The notes under the pieces are model-generated. The model saw only the letters and a list, made by a program, of their open reading frames with translations. It was not told the DNA's origin and ran no database searches. 64,000 nt of DNA from Circinella minor (Eukaryota > Mucoromycota > Mucoromycetes > Mucorales > Lichtheimiaceae). The stretch covers positions 186,001 to 250,000 of the forward strand of contig JAEPRB010000009.1 of assembly GCA_016758965.1 (NCBI GenBank). Direction: 5' to 3'. How positions within the stretch are numbered: the first letter of the stretch is position 1; each line of letters begins with the position of its first letter. Position numbers and translations under genes: made by a program. Shown one piece after another: positions 61,196-64,000 of this stretch.

Positions 61196-63025
61196 ATGTT
61201 AGGCTTTAATAATGATAGAACGTATTCACCCATATCACCATTAAAAAAACCATCTGTTGGAAGACGTAATTTTTTACGTCAAATTACACAAGCAACCATT
61301 TTATCTGGTGTAATAATCATTTTATTCATGTTTGGACGTGATTTATTATGGTCATCCTCTACCAATAGTTATACCATTGATCCTCGTGATATGGATATTG
61401 TTCAATCATTATGTAATACGTCTTCTTCAAGTGAACAAGAACAACAAGTACCTTCTTATTTAATAGAACCAACAGTCAATTTTCGACCTGATACGGTCAT
61501 TCCATCGTATACATGGGAAACTTTACCAAGTAAAAGTGTACTTTATATGGTTGTACGTAATGAAGATATTCAAGAAGCAAGATCAGCTATGCGTAGTGTA
61601 GAAGATCGATTCAATCGACATTTCAAGTATCCTTGGGTTCTTTTGAATGATCAAGATTTTACTCCCACATTTCAAAAATATATTCTTAAAGTGACTGATG
61701 CTCCTATTTATTTTGGTAAAATTGATGCCAATGCTTGGAATTATCCTAGTTGGATTGATATTCGTTCTGCAGAAGAACATATGGATATTATGTACGCATT
61801 AAATATTCATAGAGGAGGAAGTTTATCTTTTCGACAATTATTAAGGTACCTATTATTATTATTATTATGATTCAAATATTTTATTAGATCTAACTAAATT
61901 TTCAAATTTTTAGGTACCAATCGGGTTTATTTATACATCATCCATTATTTAATGATGTAGAATATTTATGGCGAGTTGAACCTGGATCAGATATCACTTG
62001 TGAAATGATGGATTATGATCCATTTGTATATATGAAGGAACATAATAAAACACTTGGTTTGTTTCTCTTTTTTTTTTTTATAAAATACATAATATGGACA
62101 AAATAAATTGTTTACTTATATATATATTTTTTTTATATTAGGATTTACGTTGACTATGCGTGAAGATCCAGGATCCATTGAAAATTTATGGGGTGATACA
62201 CGTTACTTTATGGATCAACATCCAGAGCATATATTACCTTATAATGAAACTATCATGTCATGGATTACAGATAAAAACAAAGTTGACTATAATATGTGTC
62301 ATTTTTGGTCTAATTTTGAAATTATTCAATCAGATTTCTTACGATCCAAAGCTTATCAAGATTATTTTGAATTTTTGGATCGAAAAGGTGGATTTTTTTA
62401 TGAAAGGTAAAAAGAAAAAAAAAATATTTACTTTTTTTAATGAGAAATAAAGTTCCACCCCCTTTTTTCTTAATCTTTTTCATTATTTTTTAGATGGGGT
62501 GATAATCCAGTAAGAACTATGGCTGCAGCAATGTTTTTACCACTTGACAAAATAGAATTTTTTAATCGAATTGGATATTCACATTCTGTTGCAAGTCATT
62601 GTCCTATTAATAAAGAAGATAATAGACGTTGTAGTTGTGATCTGTTTGAAAATCATGGTGCGTAATTTTTTTTTTTTTTTTTTACCTATCCATTAAAAAA
62701 AAAAAAGTGAACTAATTTTTTATAATTTATATTAGATTTTGATGAAAGTAGTTGTACCAGTGATTTACTAAGACTTTTAAATAATCCAAGTTATAATGAA
62801 TTAATCTCACTTTCAGAAAATCAAGTCACTTCTGAGTCTACTGGATCCAATTCAAATGAATCCATAAATGGTCATGAGGAGGACGGATCGACGATTCATG
62901 AAGAACAGAATGATTTGACAAAGTCAACATCATTATTTATGGCAGCACCATTGGATGATTTAGTTAAAGAGAAAGAAAAACAAGAACGAGAAAATATTAA
63001 GAATGATGATGATGCCATGATGTAA
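61196..63025 (+). CDS. Alpha-1,2-mannosyltransferase, glycosyltransferase family 15 (KRE2/MNT1)
   Basis: Five exons (61196-61845, 61914-62056, 62142-62406, 62494-62657, 62736-63025) give 503 residues. A type II Golgi membrane enzyme that adds alpha-1,2-mannose to O- or N-glycans of secreted proteins. The cytosolic tail is followed by a signal anchor (ATILSGVIIILFMFGRDLLW, about residues 33-52). GT15 blocks include VLYMVVRNEDIQEARSAMRS, FNRHFKYPWVLLND, the catalytic-site VEYLWRVEPGSDITC, CHFWSNFEI and GGFFYERWGDNPVRTMAAAM. The C-terminus adds about 80 acidic, Ser-rich residues beyond the usual GT15 end. I chose the ATG at 61196; the frame stays open 51 codons upstream through an F-rich run that looks like leader. 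Confidence 0.95.
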
Positions 63026-63120
63026 ATGTTTTAAATAGATACGTATTAATATTTATATATACATCATGCCACTCTCATCATTATACAAGTTTCATTTTAT
63101 TTTTTTTAATTATATAATTG

Positions 63121-63157
<37 letters not shown>

Positions 63158-64000
63158 ATACATATATATACTACACATATATCCTAACACGCATACACAT
63201 ACACGCGTAAAATAAAAATAAAAACATTCTTTCTACAATTAAATGCCTTCCGTTCCAACTTATGCACGATATTGATATATGAAGTTTTTTTTTTTTGAAA
63301 AAAGATCAGTTCTCCACCGACAAATCAGAAGCTATTGCAATTATAATTTTTCATGGGTTTATTCAAAATGTTAGTTGTTTATATAATAAACTTTATTATA
63401 GAATCTGCTATGACCACAGATCTAACTATTATTAGAATAGAAAAGATACACATTCTAAGGAAAGAACAAAGATCCATCTTGCTGTTGCCTTCTATATTGA
63501 TAGGTTTTTTTTTAAAAAAAAAAATCATCAAAGATGAGTAGTAGCTTTGCAAAGGACAGGAGATTCGCAGCACAACAATAATAGATTCCAGAACGGCAGG
63601 TATAAAAATACTGTGAAGGGCCCTCAAGAGGTCCGAAGAAAAGACTTGAGAACGACACATCCATTACCCCAGGTTCAGAGTTTAAATGTTGGTGTTGCGT
63701 GAATAATAAAGTCGCCTAATCATTTACAAGTAATATAAAAGCCATTTTCAGAGTTCATTGATCAAGACAATAAAATGAACTCACGAATTTAAATGATTTC
63801 AAATAGACAACTTATCAAACCTCTTTTGTAATGGTAGAATTAAAGGTCATTAAATAAAATAGTTGTAGTCGAGCGGGTGTATTCTCTATCAAGACATCTC
63901 AAGCTAGAGATGCCATGGTGTCTAATATTCTCAGTGCTCAGTAGGCAAGGCAAATACTCCGGAACCTGTTCTGATCAGCGATTCTAGCTACCAGAAAAAT
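63026..64000. other. Intergenic, no confident gene
   Basis: A CA tract (63129-63155) and AT-rich DNA, then from about 63560 a more balanced base composition to the window end. That last part has no open frame I can identify and could be a decayed repeat or the 5' region of a gene beyond the window. Confidence 0.5.

Overview
The window is nuclear DNA of a fungus, most likely an early-diverging lineage (Mucoromycota, probably Mucorales). The case rests on very AT-rich intergenic DNA full of homopolymer runs, many short GT-AG introns (mostly 55-120 nt), poly-Q/poly-N proteins, a decayed KDZ transposase, and a decayed member of a lineage-expanded gene family that I associate with Mucoromycota from memory. 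All multi-exon models below were joined by hand. In each one the exon lengths sum to a multiple of three and the phases agree, which is the main support for the splice sites.

Layout. 1-2982: 3' part of a USP15/Ubp12-type deubiquitinase. 4522-5160: small secreted protein. 5957-14879: repeat-rich accessory stretch with a Tc1/mariner-type MITE, a KDZ transposase pseudogene, a hAT-like non-autonomous element, one copy of a roughly 0.75 kb dispersed repeat, a pseudogene of a lineage-specific family and a pogo-like hairpin. 14880-23523: ordinary genes (TPMT-type methyltransferase, TALE homeobox factor, PAQR receptor, probable mitoribosomal mS26, C-4 methylsterol oxidase ERG25). 25469-34429: a roughly 9 kb inverted repeat with arms of about 1.9 and 1.8 kb. 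Each arm carries a 42-bp minisatellite whose unit can itself fold into a hairpin, and the 5.2 kb loop holds an intact 556-aa zinc-finger-like gene plus other repeats. 34396-35335: decayed ERG25 copy; the outer end of the right arm lies at or inside it. 35907-40923: ribosomal protein eL14 and an SMG6/EST1-like PIN-domain nuclease. 45014-63025: mostly housekeeping and regulatory genes (Sec2-type Rab GEF, C2HC-like Q-rich protein, mitochondrial conserved protein, SEH1 nucleoporin, nine-AT-hook protein, EEF1AKMT4-like methyltransferase, COX7a, V-ATPase subunit E, an uncharacterised acidic protein, GT15 mannosyltransferase).

The genes do not form one pathway. They are typical single fungal loci in mixed orientation, with several convergent pairs (PAQR/mS26, eL14/SMG6, SEH1/AT-hook) and divergent pairs (mS26/ERG25, mitochondrial protein/SEH1). 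The part that looks new is the foldback-like inverted repeat at 25469-34429: minisatellite-bearing arms, an uncharacterised intact gene in the centre, and sequence shared with the accessory stretch at 10 kb.
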